DNA of 64,000 nt, from the NCBI RefSeq assembly GCF_039541855.1, contig NZ_BAABHA010000002.1, positions 806,001 to 870,000 on the forward strand, read 5' to 3'. Made by a program: the position numbers and the translations under genes. Source of the stretch: Solirubrum koreensis (GTDB taxonomy: Bacteria > Bacteroidota > Bacteroidia > Cytophagales > Hymenobacteraceae). How positions within the stretch are numbered: the first letter of the stretch is position 1; each line of letters opens with the position of its first letter. Positions 26,930-35,875 of the stretch are shown here, one piece after another. Under the pieces are notes generated by a model. It was not told where the DNA came from and did no database searches. It was given only the letters and a program-made list of their open reading frames with translations.

Positions 26930-27747
26930 TGGAAACCTCTTTCCTCCTCGCGCCCGTTGCTTCGCCCCTTGTACAGTTGCGCCGCGCCGTGGCTTCCGAT
27001 GCCCTGAAGCTTAAGCGTACCGCCGCCCTGCGCCTCACGCTGGCCAGCGGCGCCCTGCCGGTACTGCTCTCGTTTCTGATTTACTATTTCAAGGGCCACC
27101 TGCTGCTGAAGCCGGGGCAGGACCCGTGGTCGGCGTACATCCTGGGTAGTTGGCAATCGGCGGCCGGGCTGCTGCTGCCGCTGTTCGTGGTGCTGCTTAC
27201 CAGTTTACTGCTGAACGTGGAGAACAAGGCCAGCGGCTGGAAGCACCTGCACGCCCAGCCGGTGGGCCGCGGGGCGGTGTTTGGCAGCAAGCTGCTGCTG
27301 TTGCTGGGCCTGAATTTGCTGGCGCAGCTGGTGTACGTGGCCTTGCTGCTGACCTCGGGCTGGGCGTTGGGTTTGCTGCGGCCGGAGCTGCACTTCCATG
27401 ACCACAGCATTCCGTTCCAAGGCATCGGCACGTTGTTCTACCACACCTTTATAGCTACGCTGGGGCTGCTGGCTATTCAGTACGTGGCCAGCCTGTTATG
27501 GAAGTCGTTTGTGGCGCCGGTGGCGCTGGGCATGGGCGCTACCATCACGGCCCTGGTGCTCATGCGCTGGGAGCACATCGACTGGATTCCCTACGCCGCG
27601 CCGCTGTTGTCGTTGGGCAGTGCTAAAAAGGCGCAGGTAACGCTGCAAGTAGCCGGCACATTGTCGAACGCCGAATGGATTTCGCTCGGCTGGTTTGCGG
27701 TGGTGCTGCTGGTTGGGTACACGCTGCTGCGCTGGCGGCAGGAGTGA
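26929..27747 (+). CDS. ABC-2 type transporter permease
   Basis: 272 residues with about six hydrophobic segments (for example LTLASGALPVLLSFLIYYF and SAAGLLLPLFVVLLTSLLL), opening with a basic cytoplasmic stretch (ASDALKLKRTAALRL). Its start overlaps the ATPase stop, so the two are co-translated and form one exporter. Substrate unknown; lantibiotic- or bacitracin-type immunity exporters have this organisation, and the divergent LytTR pair supports a stress or peptide response. Confidence 0.88.
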   Translation: METSFLLAPVASPLVQLRRAVASDALKLKRTAALRLTLASGALPVLLSFLIYYFKGHLLLKPGQDPWSAYILGSWQSAAGLLLPLFVVLLTSLLLNVENKASGWKHLHAQPVGRGAVFGSKLLLLLGLNLLAQLVYVALLLTSGWALGLLRPELHFHDHSIPFQGIGTLFYHTFIATLGLLAIQYVASLLWKSFVAPVALGMGATITALVLMRWEHIDWIPYAAPLLSLGSAKKAQVTLQVAGTLSNAEWISLGWFAVVLLVGYTLLRWRQE

Positions 27748-28215
27748 GTTGGCCGATGTTTAGTTGTCGGTTGTTAGTTGGCAGGATAAGAACGCCCTGA
27801 CAACTAACAACGCACAACTGACAACTACTAAGCACCAAATCAATTTATCCTTATCGAAATGCAACCCTGCTATATAGCCGGTCGACCTTTGCCGCAGATG
27901 CAAATACGCCGCCCGACCACCCACACGGCGCGCCATGTTTGCCAATGCTTATCACATGATCGGGTGATTGTTTACCAGCCATTACCACCGGTCCTTTGCA
28001 GCTTCGTACCGACTGGAACAGCCCTTCGCCTAGCCAGCTATAAATCAGCAGCTTGCCCTTACACCACCCGCTTTAGCATACTCCTTTTCTCGTTCCCTTT
28101 AGCGCCGGTTACCGCCTCCTAACGCGGCCGAATGCTGCTCGCCGGTTTTTGCTTCGCCAAAAAGCACAGCGCCGGTAGGTTCACCCACATTTCTGATTCG
28201 ACACCCTTCTGCGGT
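27748..28215. other. 468-bp intergenic stretch
   Basis: It begins with an inverted repeat (27761-27827) after the permease gene. The remainder is AT-richer and presumably carries the promoter of the outer-membrane receptor, but no full TAnnTTTG match with correct spacing was found. Small frames here show no coding features. Confidence 0.55.
27761..27827. repeat. Imperfect inverted repeat rich in GTTGT/ACAAC
   Basis: The core is a perfect 11-bp pair, GTTGTTAGTTG (27770-27780) and CAACTAACAAC (27801-27811). The outer TAGTTGTC (27761-27768) pairs with GACAACTA after a short insertion. It may end the ABC operon transcript or be a dispersed intergenic repeat. Confidence 0.55.
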
Positions 28216-30816
28216 ATGAAAAACCCTATACTATTCCTGTTGGCTTCGGCCAGTTTACTTTCCGGCTCGGCGCTTGCGCAGGCCCCCACTGCCCAACCGG
28301 GTACCCGCCCGGCTGGGCCGCCCGCCGGTGCCCCCACGGGCGCACCCGGTGGGGCCAGCCCCCGCGCCGCCGTATTACCGGCTGCCCCGCAGGGCAGCGG
28401 CCGCATCAGCGGTACCGTTATCGATGCGGCCACCAAGCAGCCGGTGGAATACGCCACGGTAGCTGTGCTGCCCGCCACCGGCGAGCAACCCCTCGATGGA
28501 GCCGTGGCCGATGACAAAGGCCGATTTGCCATTAAGGGTTTGGCGCCGGGCTCATACCGGTTATCCATCAGTTTTATTGGCTACGGCGCCTTGGTAACGC
28601 CCATTACGCTGAGCGAAGGCAAGATGAGCCTCGACATGGGCACCGTGGCGCTAACGTCGCAGGCCAAGCAGCTGGAAGGCGTAACGGTAACCGGCGAGCG
28701 GCCCGTGGTGGAAAGCAAGCCCGACCGCCTGGTGTACAACGCTGCCCAGGACGCCACCAACAAGGGTGGTACCGCCGCCGACGTGCTGCGCAAAGCCCCC
28801 ATGGTGAGCGTGGACCCCGACGGTAACCTGCAGCTGCGCGGCTCGGGCAACGTAACGGTGCTCATCAACGGCAAGCCTTCGGCCGTGGTGGCCGGCGACA
28901 TCGCCCAGGCCCTGAAGCAGCTGCCGGCCGACCAGATCAAGAACGTAGAGGTAATTACCTCGCCCTCGGCCAAGTACGACGCCGAAGGCTCGGCGGGCAT
29001 CATTAACATTGTGCTGAAGGAGAACAACCTGCAAGGCATCAACGGCAACGTGGGCCTGGCTGTGGGCACACGTAACTCCAACGGCAACTTCGCCCTGAAC
29101 GCCCGGCGCGGCAAAGTGGGCGTGTCGGCGGCGCTGAACGGCTGGGCCTTTTATGCCCCCGGCGACCAGGAAGTAGACCGCACGGACACCGGCATCGGGG
29201 TGCTGCGGCAGCGCAACGAAGGCCGCGGCCAGGGCGGCGGCGGCAACACCCGCGTAGGCCTGGAGTACGAGCCGGCGCCAAACCACGCGCTGAGCCTGTC
29301 GTTAAACGGCAACCTGTTCCGCAACCGCAACGAGGTTGACATCGTCAACACCTATTCGTATTTCGCGCCGCCCGCACCGGGCAGCCCGGCGCGCAACCCG
29401 TTATTGAACGACTACACCCGCGACTTTCAGCAGAACTTCCAGACCCAGAGCTACGACCTGACGGGCACCTACACCCGCACCTACGGGCAGGGCAACCGCC
29501 GCGAGTGGACGGTGCTGGCCCAGCACAACCGCAACCGCAACAACCGCGAGTACACGTTCGACCAGTTTCCGCTGTTTGCCAATAGCGCGTATGATTTTTT
29601 TCAGGAGAAAAGCCCCAACCTCTCGCGCAACCTGGAAAGCACTATCCAAACCGACTACGTGCTGCCCCTGGGCGAGAAGCAAACGGTGGAAGTGGGCGGC
29701 AAGATGATTCAGCGCCGGGTGGCAAGCGACTTTGAAGTGTTTCGCACCAATCTGACCAACGGCGCGCTGGAGCTGCAGCCCGGCCTGAGCGACAAATACG
29801 ACTACGACCAAGACGTGCTGGCCGGCTACGCCACCTACGCCACCAGCCTGGGCAAGAAGTACAACGTGCGGTTAGGCGGCCGCCTGGAGCGCACCGACCT
29901 GAACGGCAACTTCCAGGGCCAGGATCGGCCCTTTGAGCTTACGTTCACCAACCTGTTACCCAACGTGGCCCTCACGCGCAACCTCAAGCAACCCGGTTCT
30001 ACCATCCGCCTGAGCTACTCGCGCCGCATTCAGCGCCCAAGCGTATTCTTCCTCAACCCCTACCGCAACGAGGCCGACCCGCGCAACATTCAGGTGGGCA
30101 ACCCCGAGCTGGACGCCGAGTTTACCGACAACTACGAGGTGAACTGGAACACCTTCGTGAAGGGCTCCACCATCAACGTATCGGTGTTCTCGCGCCAGAC
30201 CAACAACGCTATTGAGCGGGTGTTCCAGACCAACCCCTTGGGCGTGGTGGTGTCCACGTTCGGCAACGTGGCCCGCAACCAGACCTACGGCCTGAACCTG
30301 TTCGGCTCGGCCAAGCCCCTGCCCAAGTGGGACATCAGCGGCAACATCAGCGCGTTCTACGTGTACCTGTACAGCCAGACGCTGCGCGACCAGGGCCAGC
30401 GCGGCAGCAACTCAGGCGTGGTGTACTCGGCCAACATCAACTCCGGTTACAAGTTCGACAAGGGCCTGAGCGTGCAGTTCTTCGGTATGCTCAACTCGCC
30501 GCGCATTCAGCTGCAAGGCCGCGTCTCGCCCTGGCAGATGTATTCCATTGGCCTGCGCAAAGAACTACTGAAGGGTAAAGCCGACTTCACCCTGAACGCC
30601 GACAACCCGTTCTCGCGCTACATCCGCCTGGAAAACGACTTCGACAACGGCCGCTCCCGCTCCACCAACACCACCTTTGTATACAACCGCGGCGTGCGCG
30701 GGGCCTTCAGCTACCGCTTCGGTAAGCTGGAGAACAAGCCCCGCCGCCCCAGCCGCAGCATCCGCAACGACGACCAGAAAGGCGGCGAAGGTGGCGGGCA
30801 GGGCCAGGGCAACTAA
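28216..30816 (+). CDS. Outer-membrane beta-barrel receptor of TonB-dependent type
   Basis: 866 residues from the ATG at 28216, which starts a signal peptide (MKNPILFLLASASLLSGSALAQ). A Pro/Gly/Ala-rich linker (about 23-65) leads to a carboxypeptidase-regulatory-like domain (GRISGTVIDAATKQPVEYATV), a plug domain (ADVLRKAPMVSVDPDGNLQLRG, VLINGKPSAV) and a large barrel of the outer membrane beta-barrel family. The tail is basic and Gly/Gln-rich rather than ending in an aromatic residue. No SusD partner follows, so it is not a polysaccharide-utilisation pair. Substrate unknown; monocistronic. Confidence 0.9.
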   Translation: MKNPILFLLASASLLSGSALAQAPTAQPGTRPAGPPAGAPTGAPGGASPRAAVLPAAPQGSGRISGTVIDAATKQPVEYATVAVLPATGEQPLDGAVADDKGRFAIKGLAPGSYRLSISFIGYGALVTPITLSEGKMSLDMGTVALTSQAKQLEGVTVTGERPVVESKPDRLVYNAAQDATNKGGTAADVLRKAPMVSVDPDGNLQLRGSGNVTVLINGKPSAVVAGDIAQALKQLPADQIKNVEVITSPSAKYDAEGSAGIINIVLKENNLQGINGNVGLAVGTRNSNGNFALNARRGKVGVSAALNGWAFYAPGDQEVDRTDTGIGVLRQRNEGRGQGGGGNTRVGLEYEPAPNHALSLSLNGNLFRNRNEVDIVNTYSYFAPPAPGSPARNPLLNDYTRDFQQNFQTQSYDLTGTYTRTYGQGNRREWTVLAQHNRNRNNREYTFDQFPLFANSAYDFFQEKSPNLSRNLESTIQTDYVLPLGEKQTVEVGGKMIQRRVASDFEVFRTNLTNGALELQPGLSDKYDYDQDVLAGYATYATSLGKKYNVRLGGRLERTDLNGNFQGQDRPFELTFTNLLPNVALTRNLKQPGSTIRLSYSRRIQRPSVFFLNPYRNEADPRNIQVGNPELDAEFTDNYEVNWNTFVKGSTINVSVFSRQTNNAIERVFQTNPLGVVVSTFGNVARNQTYGLNLFGSAKPLPKWDISGNISAFYVYLYSQTLRDQGQRGSNSGVVYSANINSGYKFDKGLSVQFFGMLNSPRIQLQGRVSPWQMYSIGLRKELLKGKADFTLNADNPFSRYIRLENDFDNGRSRSTNTTFVYNRGVRGAFSYRFGKLENKPRRPSRSIRNDDQKGGEGGGQGQGN

Positions 30817-30845
30817 GCCGCTATTCGATTCATTAGGCCTTATAC

Positions 30846-30888
30846 ACACCGCGGCCACGCTCCTGACAGGGCGTGGCCGCGGTGTTTT
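30846..30888 (+). terminator. Terminator of the receptor gene
   Basis: A perfect 15-bp GC-rich stem (30846-30860 with 30871-30885), 10-nt loop, followed by TTT, lies 30 bp after the stop codon. Confidence 0.85.
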
Positions 30889-30947
30889 CAGCGGGGTTTA
30901 CGCCGAGCAATGGGCCGGCAAACCCCAGGCGTGGTGGCGGAGGGCGG

Positions 30948-31682
30948 CTACCGATTCCATATTTTCCAGGCGTCTTCGGCTTGGCGGCAGAGCATATCGA
31001 ACCCGTTTTGGGTGCTGGCCCCGGCTTCGCGGCCGAGCCGCAGAAACTCGGTTTCGCTGGGGTTGTAAATGAGGTCGAAGAGGTGGTGTTGCGGGGTGAG
31101 GGCCTCGTAGGGCAGGGCCGGGTACTCGTCGGTGCGCGGGTACATGCCCAGCGGGGTAGTGTTGATGATGAGCGGGTGCTCCTGCAGCACTTGAGGGGTA
31201 AGGTCGGCGTAGGTCAGGCCGCGGCCCATGGCGTCGCGCGAGACCAGCCAGTAGCGGATGCCCAGCTCGTGCAGGGCCGCTTCCACGGCTTTGGCTCCAC
31301 CGCCGGTGCCCAATATCAGGGCCGGGCCGGCACCGCGGTACTGGCGCCGCAGGGAGTCGCGGAAGCCGCTGTAATCGGTGTTGTGCCCGATCAGCATGCC
31401 GTTATCCTTCACCTCGATAACGTTTACCGCCCCCACGCGTGCGGCAGAGGGAGCCACCTCATCGAGATACGGCAGCACCAATTCTTTGTAAGGAATGGTC
31501 ACGTTCAGGCCAACCAAATGCGGCCGACGAGCTAAAAGAGACGGCAGCTCCTGTATGTGAGCCAGCTCAAACGCCTCATACGAGCAGTCTTGCAACTCTA
31601 ACTGATCGAATTTCTGCTGGAAATAAGTGGGCGAGAAAGAATGACGGAGGGAGCGGCCGATCAAGCCAAATTCGCGGGGCAT
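30948..31682 (-). CDS. aroE: Shikimate dehydrogenase
   Basis: 244 residues, slightly shorter than the E. coli enzyme but complete. The substrate site is seen in LIGRSLRHSFSP and NVTIPYKE (catalytic Lys), with the catalytic Asp in GHNTDYSGF; the NADP fold is ILGTGGGAKAVEAAL. It reduces 3-dehydroshikimate to shikimate in aromatic amino acid synthesis (cytoplasm). Convergent with the receptor gene. Its start lies just upstream of the DedA terminator, which may allow some read-through. Confidence 0.95.
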   Translation of the reverse strand: MPREFGLIGRSLRHSFSPTYFQQKFDQLELQDCSYEAFELAHIQELPSLLARRPHLVGLNVTIPYKELVLPYLDEVAPSAARVGAVNVIEVKDNGMLIGHNTDYSGFRDSLRRQYRGAGPALILGTGGGAKAVEAALHELGIRYWLVSRDAMGRGLTYADLTPQVLQEHPLIINTTPLGMYPRTDEYPALPYEALTPQHHLFDLIYNPSETEFLRLGREAGASTQNGFDMLCRQAEDAWKIWNR

Positions 31683-31708
31683 ACACTATTGATTATAGAG
31701 GGTAACAA

Positions 31709-31742
31709 AAAACCGCTAGAGCGATGAGGCCAAAGCGGTTTT
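31709..31742 (-). terminator. Terminator of the DedA gene
   Basis: A 9-bp stem (AAAACCGCT / AGCGGTTTT) with 16-nt loop is followed on the minus strand by TTTTTTGTT. It lies 25 bp after the DedA stop and 27 bp before the aroE start. Confidence 0.75.
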
Positions 31743-31766
31743 AAGTGCTGAATATAAAACAAAATG

Positions 31767-32420
31767 CTAAGCAGCCGGACGGCTGGCAAAGCGGTGCTTC
31801 AAAAACTCAATGACCACCGGCAGCACCGATATGGCAATGATGAGGAGCGTAAACAGTCCAAAGTTTTTCTGGATGAACGGAATGCTGCCCAGAAAGTAGC
31901 CGGCCACCGTCAGCGACGTGACCCATATAACGCCGCCTATTACGTTGTACGACAGAAACTTGCCATACGTCATCGTACCTACGCCGGCTATAAAGGGCGC
32001 AAACGTGCGTACGATGGGCACGAAGCGAGCAATGATGATGGTTTTGGCGCCGTGCTTCTCGTAGAACTCCTGGGTGCGCATCAGGTGCTCCCGCTTCAGG
32101 AAGCGGTAGTCACGCCGGAACACCCGCGGCCCAATGTAGTCGCCGATGTGGTAATTGAGTGTGTCGCCGAGCACCGCCGCCACAATGAGCAGCGCAATCA
32201 GCAGCACTACGTTGAGCGGGCTGCCGGGCAAAGCCGCCAGCGAGCCGGCCGCGAACAGCAGCGAGTCGCCGGGCAGGAAGGGCAGCACCACCACGCCGGT
32301 TTCGACGAAGATGATGAGGAACAGAATGGCATAGGTCCAGACGTCGTACTGCTGAATCAGCTCAGCGAGGTGCTTATCGAGGTGCAGAACGAAATCTAAA
32401 AAATGCTGTAGAATCTCCAT
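31767..32420 (-). CDS. DedA-family inner-membrane protein
   Basis: 217 residues with the DedA (SNARE-associated) pattern: FVETGVVVLPFLPGDSLLFAAG near residue 40, a re-entrant region, and the basic motif ARFVPIVRTFAPFIAGVGTM near residue 130, followed by two to three more helices. Members act as lipid (undecaprenyl phosphate or phospholipid) flippases or support membrane homeostasis. Single gene with its own terminator. Confidence 0.93.
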   Translation of the reverse strand: MEILQHFLDFVLHLDKHLAELIQQYDVWTYAILFLIIFVETGVVVLPFLPGDSLLFAAGSLAALPGSPLNVVLLIALLIVAAVLGDTLNYHIGDYIGPRVFRRDYRFLKREHLMRTQEFYEKHGAKTIIIARFVPIVRTFAPFIAGVGTMTYGKFLSYNVIGGVIWVTSLTVAGYFLGSIPFIQKNFGLFTLLIIAISVLPVVIEFLKHRFASRPAA

Positions 32421-32560
32421 GGGGGGCAGTTGACGTGGCTCTTGTTTTACAAAGAAAGCGGGTAGTCGCCAAACTCCCCTGTTGAACCCACATTCTACCG
32501 GTCACGGAACACGCGGCAGCACGCATCAGGCGCGTTTCCTGTGGCCACTTAACCACTTGC

Positions 32561-32599
32561 GCGCCCCAGCCCCCAAGCGACGCTTGGGAACCGGGGCGC
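32561..32599 (-). terminator. GC-rich hairpin after the S8 peptidase gene
   Basis: A long hairpin with an outer stem (32561-32567 with 32593-32599) and an inner 8-bp stem (CCCAAGCG / CGCTTGGG) lies 27 bp after the stop. There is no T-run, so it may act with Rho or as an mRNA end stabiliser. Confidence 0.5.
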
Positions 32600-32625
32600 C
32601 ATACATTCAACGTCCGCAAACTGCT

Positions 32626-34272
32626 TTACTGCACTACCAGCTTCTGCCCTACCCCCGTACCGGCCAGCGTTACCCAGTACGCGCCGGGTGCCAGCGCGAG
32701 CGGCACCTCTAGGGTGGCACTGCTGAGGATTTGACGGTATACCAACTGGCCCACGCCATTGAAAATTCGCACCTCGCGGTGTAGCAGGCGCGCATCACTG
32801 GTTTGCAGTGTGAGCTTGTTATGAGCCGGATTGGGAAAAAGCCGCAGAGCCGCAGGCGCCGCAGCCGCTAGCCTGGTATTGGTAACCACGGCTTGCAGGG
32901 CCCGGGCCGCATGTACCCGACCGTGACCGTAGTATGGGTCCCAGCCCGGGGCATCTTCCGCCGGGTTGCCCACGCGGTCATCGGCGGTGGTTTGCAGCAG
33001 GGTTTTCACCTGAGCGGGCGTCAGCTGCGGCTTCACCGTGAGCAGCAACGATACAAGGCCGGCCACGTGTGGCGTGGCCTGCGAAGTGCCGCCCCAGTAG
33101 GTGTTGTAGTTGGTATTCGACTGGTGACTTAGGCCGTAGATATAGTTGCCCGGCGCCACCACCGAAATGTGCGAACCGTAATTGCTGCCGCTGGTGGTGC
33201 TCCAGAAAAAGGGGCTCGTACGTGCGTCGTTGGGGTTGGTGGCGCCCACGGCTACCACGCCGTTCAGTCCCGCGGGATAAAAGGTGGTGTTGTTGTTTTC
33301 GTTCATCATGCACACCACCACTACCACGCCGCGCTGGGTGGCGTAGTTCACGGCATCCTGCATGGCCTGGGAGGTGCTCAAGCCACCCAACGACATGTTA
33401 AGTACTCGGGCACCGTTGTTCACGGCATAATACATGGCGCTGATCCACCAGGAGTAAAAGCCGGAGTTCTGGGCGTTGAGGCCTTTGCAGACCATCAGCT
33501 TACAGGCCCAGTTCACGCCGGCATAACCTATGCCGTTATTACCGGTGGCGCCCACAATGCCGGCCACGTTGGTGCCGTGGCCCTGGTCGTCGGTAGGGTT
33601 GTTGGTGTTGGTCACGAAATTCCAGCCGTTCACGTCGTCCACGTAACCGTTCTGGTCGTCGTCGATGTTGTTGCCGGCAGTTTCCTGGCGGTTGCGCCAA
33701 ATGCGGCCGCTGAATTCGGGGTGGTCGAGCTTGCAGCCGCTGTCGATGATGGCCACCGTTACGGAGGAGTCGCCGCGGGTAATGGCCCAGGCGTCTTCCA
33801 TCTTAATATCGGCGCCGGCGCGGGCCGCCGAGAGGCTGAACGAGCCGGTGTTGTTCAGGCCCCATTGGCGGTTATACACGGCGTCGTTCGGGGCGAAGCC
33901 CTGCACGCCACCGGCCTGGCCTACGGCATCTACCTCCACGTACCGAAACAAGCCACTCTGCTCATATTCGCGCACGGCTTGGGCGGCGTTGGTGCCGGCA
34001 GGCAGTTCAATCAGGTACATGGCCGGGGCTGCATCTGCACCGCGGGCAGCCGGCCGTCCCGGATTGAGAGCTTGCACCCGAACCGCGTGGTGGCTGCGGT
34101 TCAGCTGCTCAAATGCCCGGCTGGGCACCGGTATGCGGTTGTTTTGCGCGGATTCGGGCAGGGCTCCGTCGGCCAAGCGCACAATCAGGCGCGGCGCGGC
34201 CGAGGGCTGTTGCGCGGAAACCACGGCCGGGCTACCGAGTAGCAGCAATAATAAGCGTAGGGTATTCTTCAT
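32626..34272 (-). CDS. Subtilisin-like S8 serine peptidase secreted by T9SS
   Basis: 548 residues from the ATG at 34272 (signal peptide MKNTLRLLLLLLGSPAVVSAQ). A propeptide of about 100 residues precedes the S8 catalytic domain; the triad is Asp177 (VAIIDSGCKLDHP), His232 (GHGTNVAGIVG) and Ser397 (GGTSQATPHVAG). The last 75 residues form a T9SS type A sorting domain (LRLFPNPAHNKLTLQ ... LAPGAYWVTL ... KLVVQ), so it is exported and probably anchored or released at the cell surface. All catalytic residues are intact. Single gene. Confidence 0.96.
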   Translation of the reverse strand: MKNTLRLLLLLLGSPAVVSAQQPSAAPRLIVRLADGALPESAQNNRIPVPSRAFEQLNRSHHAVRVQALNPGRPAARGADAAPAMYLIELPAGTNAAQAVREYEQSGLFRYVEVDAVGQAGGVQGFAPNDAVYNRQWGLNNTGSFSLSAARAGADIKMEDAWAITRGDSSVTVAIIDSGCKLDHPEFSGRIWRNRQETAGNNIDDDQNGYVDDVNGWNFVTNTNNPTDDQGHGTNVAGIVGATGNNGIGYAGVNWACKLMVCKGLNAQNSGFYSWWISAMYYAVNNGARVLNMSLGGLSTSQAMQDAVNYATQRGVVVVVCMMNENNNTTFYPAGLNGVVAVGATNPNDARTSPFFWSTTSGSNYGSHISVVAPGNYIYGLSHQSNTNYNTYWGGTSQATPHVAGLVSLLLTVKPQLTPAQVKTLLQTTADDRVGNPAEDAPGWDPYYGHGRVHAARALQAVVTNTRLAAAAPAALRLFPNPAHNKLTLQTSDARLLHREVRIFNGVGQLVYRQILSSATLEVPLALAPGAYWVTLAGTGVGQKLVVQ

Positions 34273-34404
34273 AAAGGCCAGGGTAATTCGTGTCGTGCTA
34301 CACCGGGGTAAGACTAGGGCGCTTTTCGCCGCGGAAGGTACAACCAAAAGTCAATTTTCTAATGCTTCAATCCTAAGCGAATAGTATGGTACACAGCAAA
34401 CGCA

Positions 34405-34432
34405 ACAAGCCGGACCTTGCGGACCGGCTTGT
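34405..34432 (-). terminator. Hairpin after the sugar-dehydrogenase lipoprotein gene
   Basis: A 9-bp stem (ACAAGCCGG / CCGGCTTGT) with a short loop lies 25 bp past the stop. The T-tract is weak. Confidence 0.55.
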
Positions 34433-34456
34433 GCTTAATAACTTAATTCCGTGCTG

Positions 34457-35791
34457 CTACTTTGTGGCGGCCACGCGCCACACGGTCTTGCCTGCGTCGT
34501 CGGTTACCAGCAGGGCTCCGTCGGGCAGGGGGGTTACGCCCACGGGGCGGCCGTACACCTCCTTGCTGTTCTCGGTGCTGATGAAGCCGGTGAGAAAGTC
34601 TTCGGGCTTGCCGCTGGGCTTACCGTTTTCGAAGGGCACAAATACCACCTTGTAACCTGAAAAGGCCGACCGGTTCCAGGAGCCGTGTTGGCCAATAAAC
34701 GCGCCGTTGCGGTACTTCTCGGGAAAGGCATCCTGCTTGTAAAAAGCCAGGCCCAAGGAAGCGGTGTGGGCGCCCAGCGGCACTTCGGGCACTAGGGTTT
34801 TCTGCACCAGATCGGGTCGTTCGCCTTTGCGGCGCGGGTCCTCGTTGGCCCCGAAATAGGCGTAGGGCCAGCCATAAAACCCGCCCGGCTTCACGCTGGT
34901 CAGGTAATCGGGCACCAACTCGTCGCCTAACTCGTCGCGCTCATTCACAGCCGTCCAGAGCTGCTGCGTGCCGGGCGCCCAGTCCATGCCTACGGGGTTG
35001 CGCAGGCCGGCGGCATACACCCGCTCGCCCGAGCCGTCGGGGTTTATTTCGAGGATGTTAGCGCGGCGTACCTCTTCTTCGGCTCCGTGCTCCATTACGT
35101 TCGAGCCCGAGCCCACGCTCACGTAGATCTTCGAGCCGTTGGGATGGGCCACCAAATTGCGCGTCCAGTGGTTGTTGTAGCCACCTTTCGGCAGATCCAG
35201 GATTTTCTGGCCCGGTCCGCTGATTTTGGTTTGGCCGACCTTGTAGGGAAAACGCAGCAATCCGTCGGTGTTGGCCACGTAGAAATAGTCGCCGAGCACG
35301 AGCATGCCGAAGGGTTGGTTCAGGCCCGTCAGGAACGTGGTACGCACATCGGGCTTGCCGTCCTGGTTGGTATCGCGCAGCAGCGTAATACGGTTGGCGC
35401 TGGTTTTGTCCATCGACTTCGATGGGTCCAGGTTCAAGGCCTCGGCCACTTTTTTCTTGACGGTAGTGGGAATTGTGTTCGACTCCACCACCAGCACGTC
35501 GCCGTTGGGCGTTACGTAGGCCCAGCGCGGGCTGTCGAAGTCGCGGGCGTAGGCCGTTACCGTAAAGCCGGCCGGTGCAACTGGCGCTTTGCCTGCGGGC
35601 CAGCCTACCACTTTGCTGAAGTTTCGCACCGATTTGGTGGCGTAAGGAGCCGGTAACAGTACCTCGGAGCCCGCGGCGGTTTCCACGGTAGCAGGCAATT
35701 CGTCCTGGGCTGCGCGCTTGTTCTTTTTTTCTTCACTGCAGGCTGTCAGCAGCGCCAGAGCCGCTACAAAGCCGAAACGATAACTGGTCAT
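34457..35791 (-). CDS. PQQ-dependent sugar (glucose/sorbosone-type) dehydrogenase lipoprotein
   Basis: 444 residues. The N-terminus is a lipoprotein signal (FVAALALLTACS, lipobox Cys near residue 18). The rest is a six-bladed propeller of the glucose/sorbosone dehydrogenase family: GDVLVVESN, NQPFGMLVLGDYFYVANTDGLLRF, NHWTRNLVAHPNGSKIYVSVGSGSN, and AAGLRNPVGMDWAP with the conserved RNP motif. Such proteins oxidise sugars in the periplasm using PQQ or serve as binding domains; no PQQ synthesis genes are in the window. A T9SS-sorted relative occurs at 55961. Confidence 0.9.
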   Translation of the reverse strand: MTSYRFGFVAALALLTACSEEKKNKRAAQDELPATVETAAGSEVLLPAPYATKSVRNFSKVVGWPAGKAPVAPAGFTVTAYARDFDSPRWAYVTPNGDVLVVESNTIPTTVKKKVAEALNLDPSKSMDKTSANRITLLRDTNQDGKPDVRTTFLTGLNQPFGMLVLGDYFYVANTDGLLRFPYKVGQTKISGPGQKILDLPKGGYNNHWTRNLVAHPNGSKIYVSVGSGSNVMEHGAEEEVRRANILEINPDGSGERVYAAGLRNPVGMDWAPGTQQLWTAVNERDELGDELVPDYLTSVKPGGFYGWPYAYFGANEDPRRKGERPDLVQKTLVPEVPLGAHTASLGLAFYKQDAFPEKYRNGAFIGQHGSWNRSAFSGYKVVFVPFENGKPSGKPEDFLTGFISTENSKEVYGRPVGVTPLPDGALLVTDDAGKTVWRVAATK

Positions 35792-35875
35792 TGGTAAGAG
35801 CTTAAGTAGAGTCTTCTCTTACTGCTAAGCTACCAGATGGTTACCTGGACAAGTATTAAGTACTTGACGCACGGC

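Noticed and set aside
33169..34242. 357-codon plus-strand frame opposite the S8 peptidase
   Set aside because: Antisense shadow of a gene with an intact catalytic triad and T9SS domain; no recognisable domain of its own.
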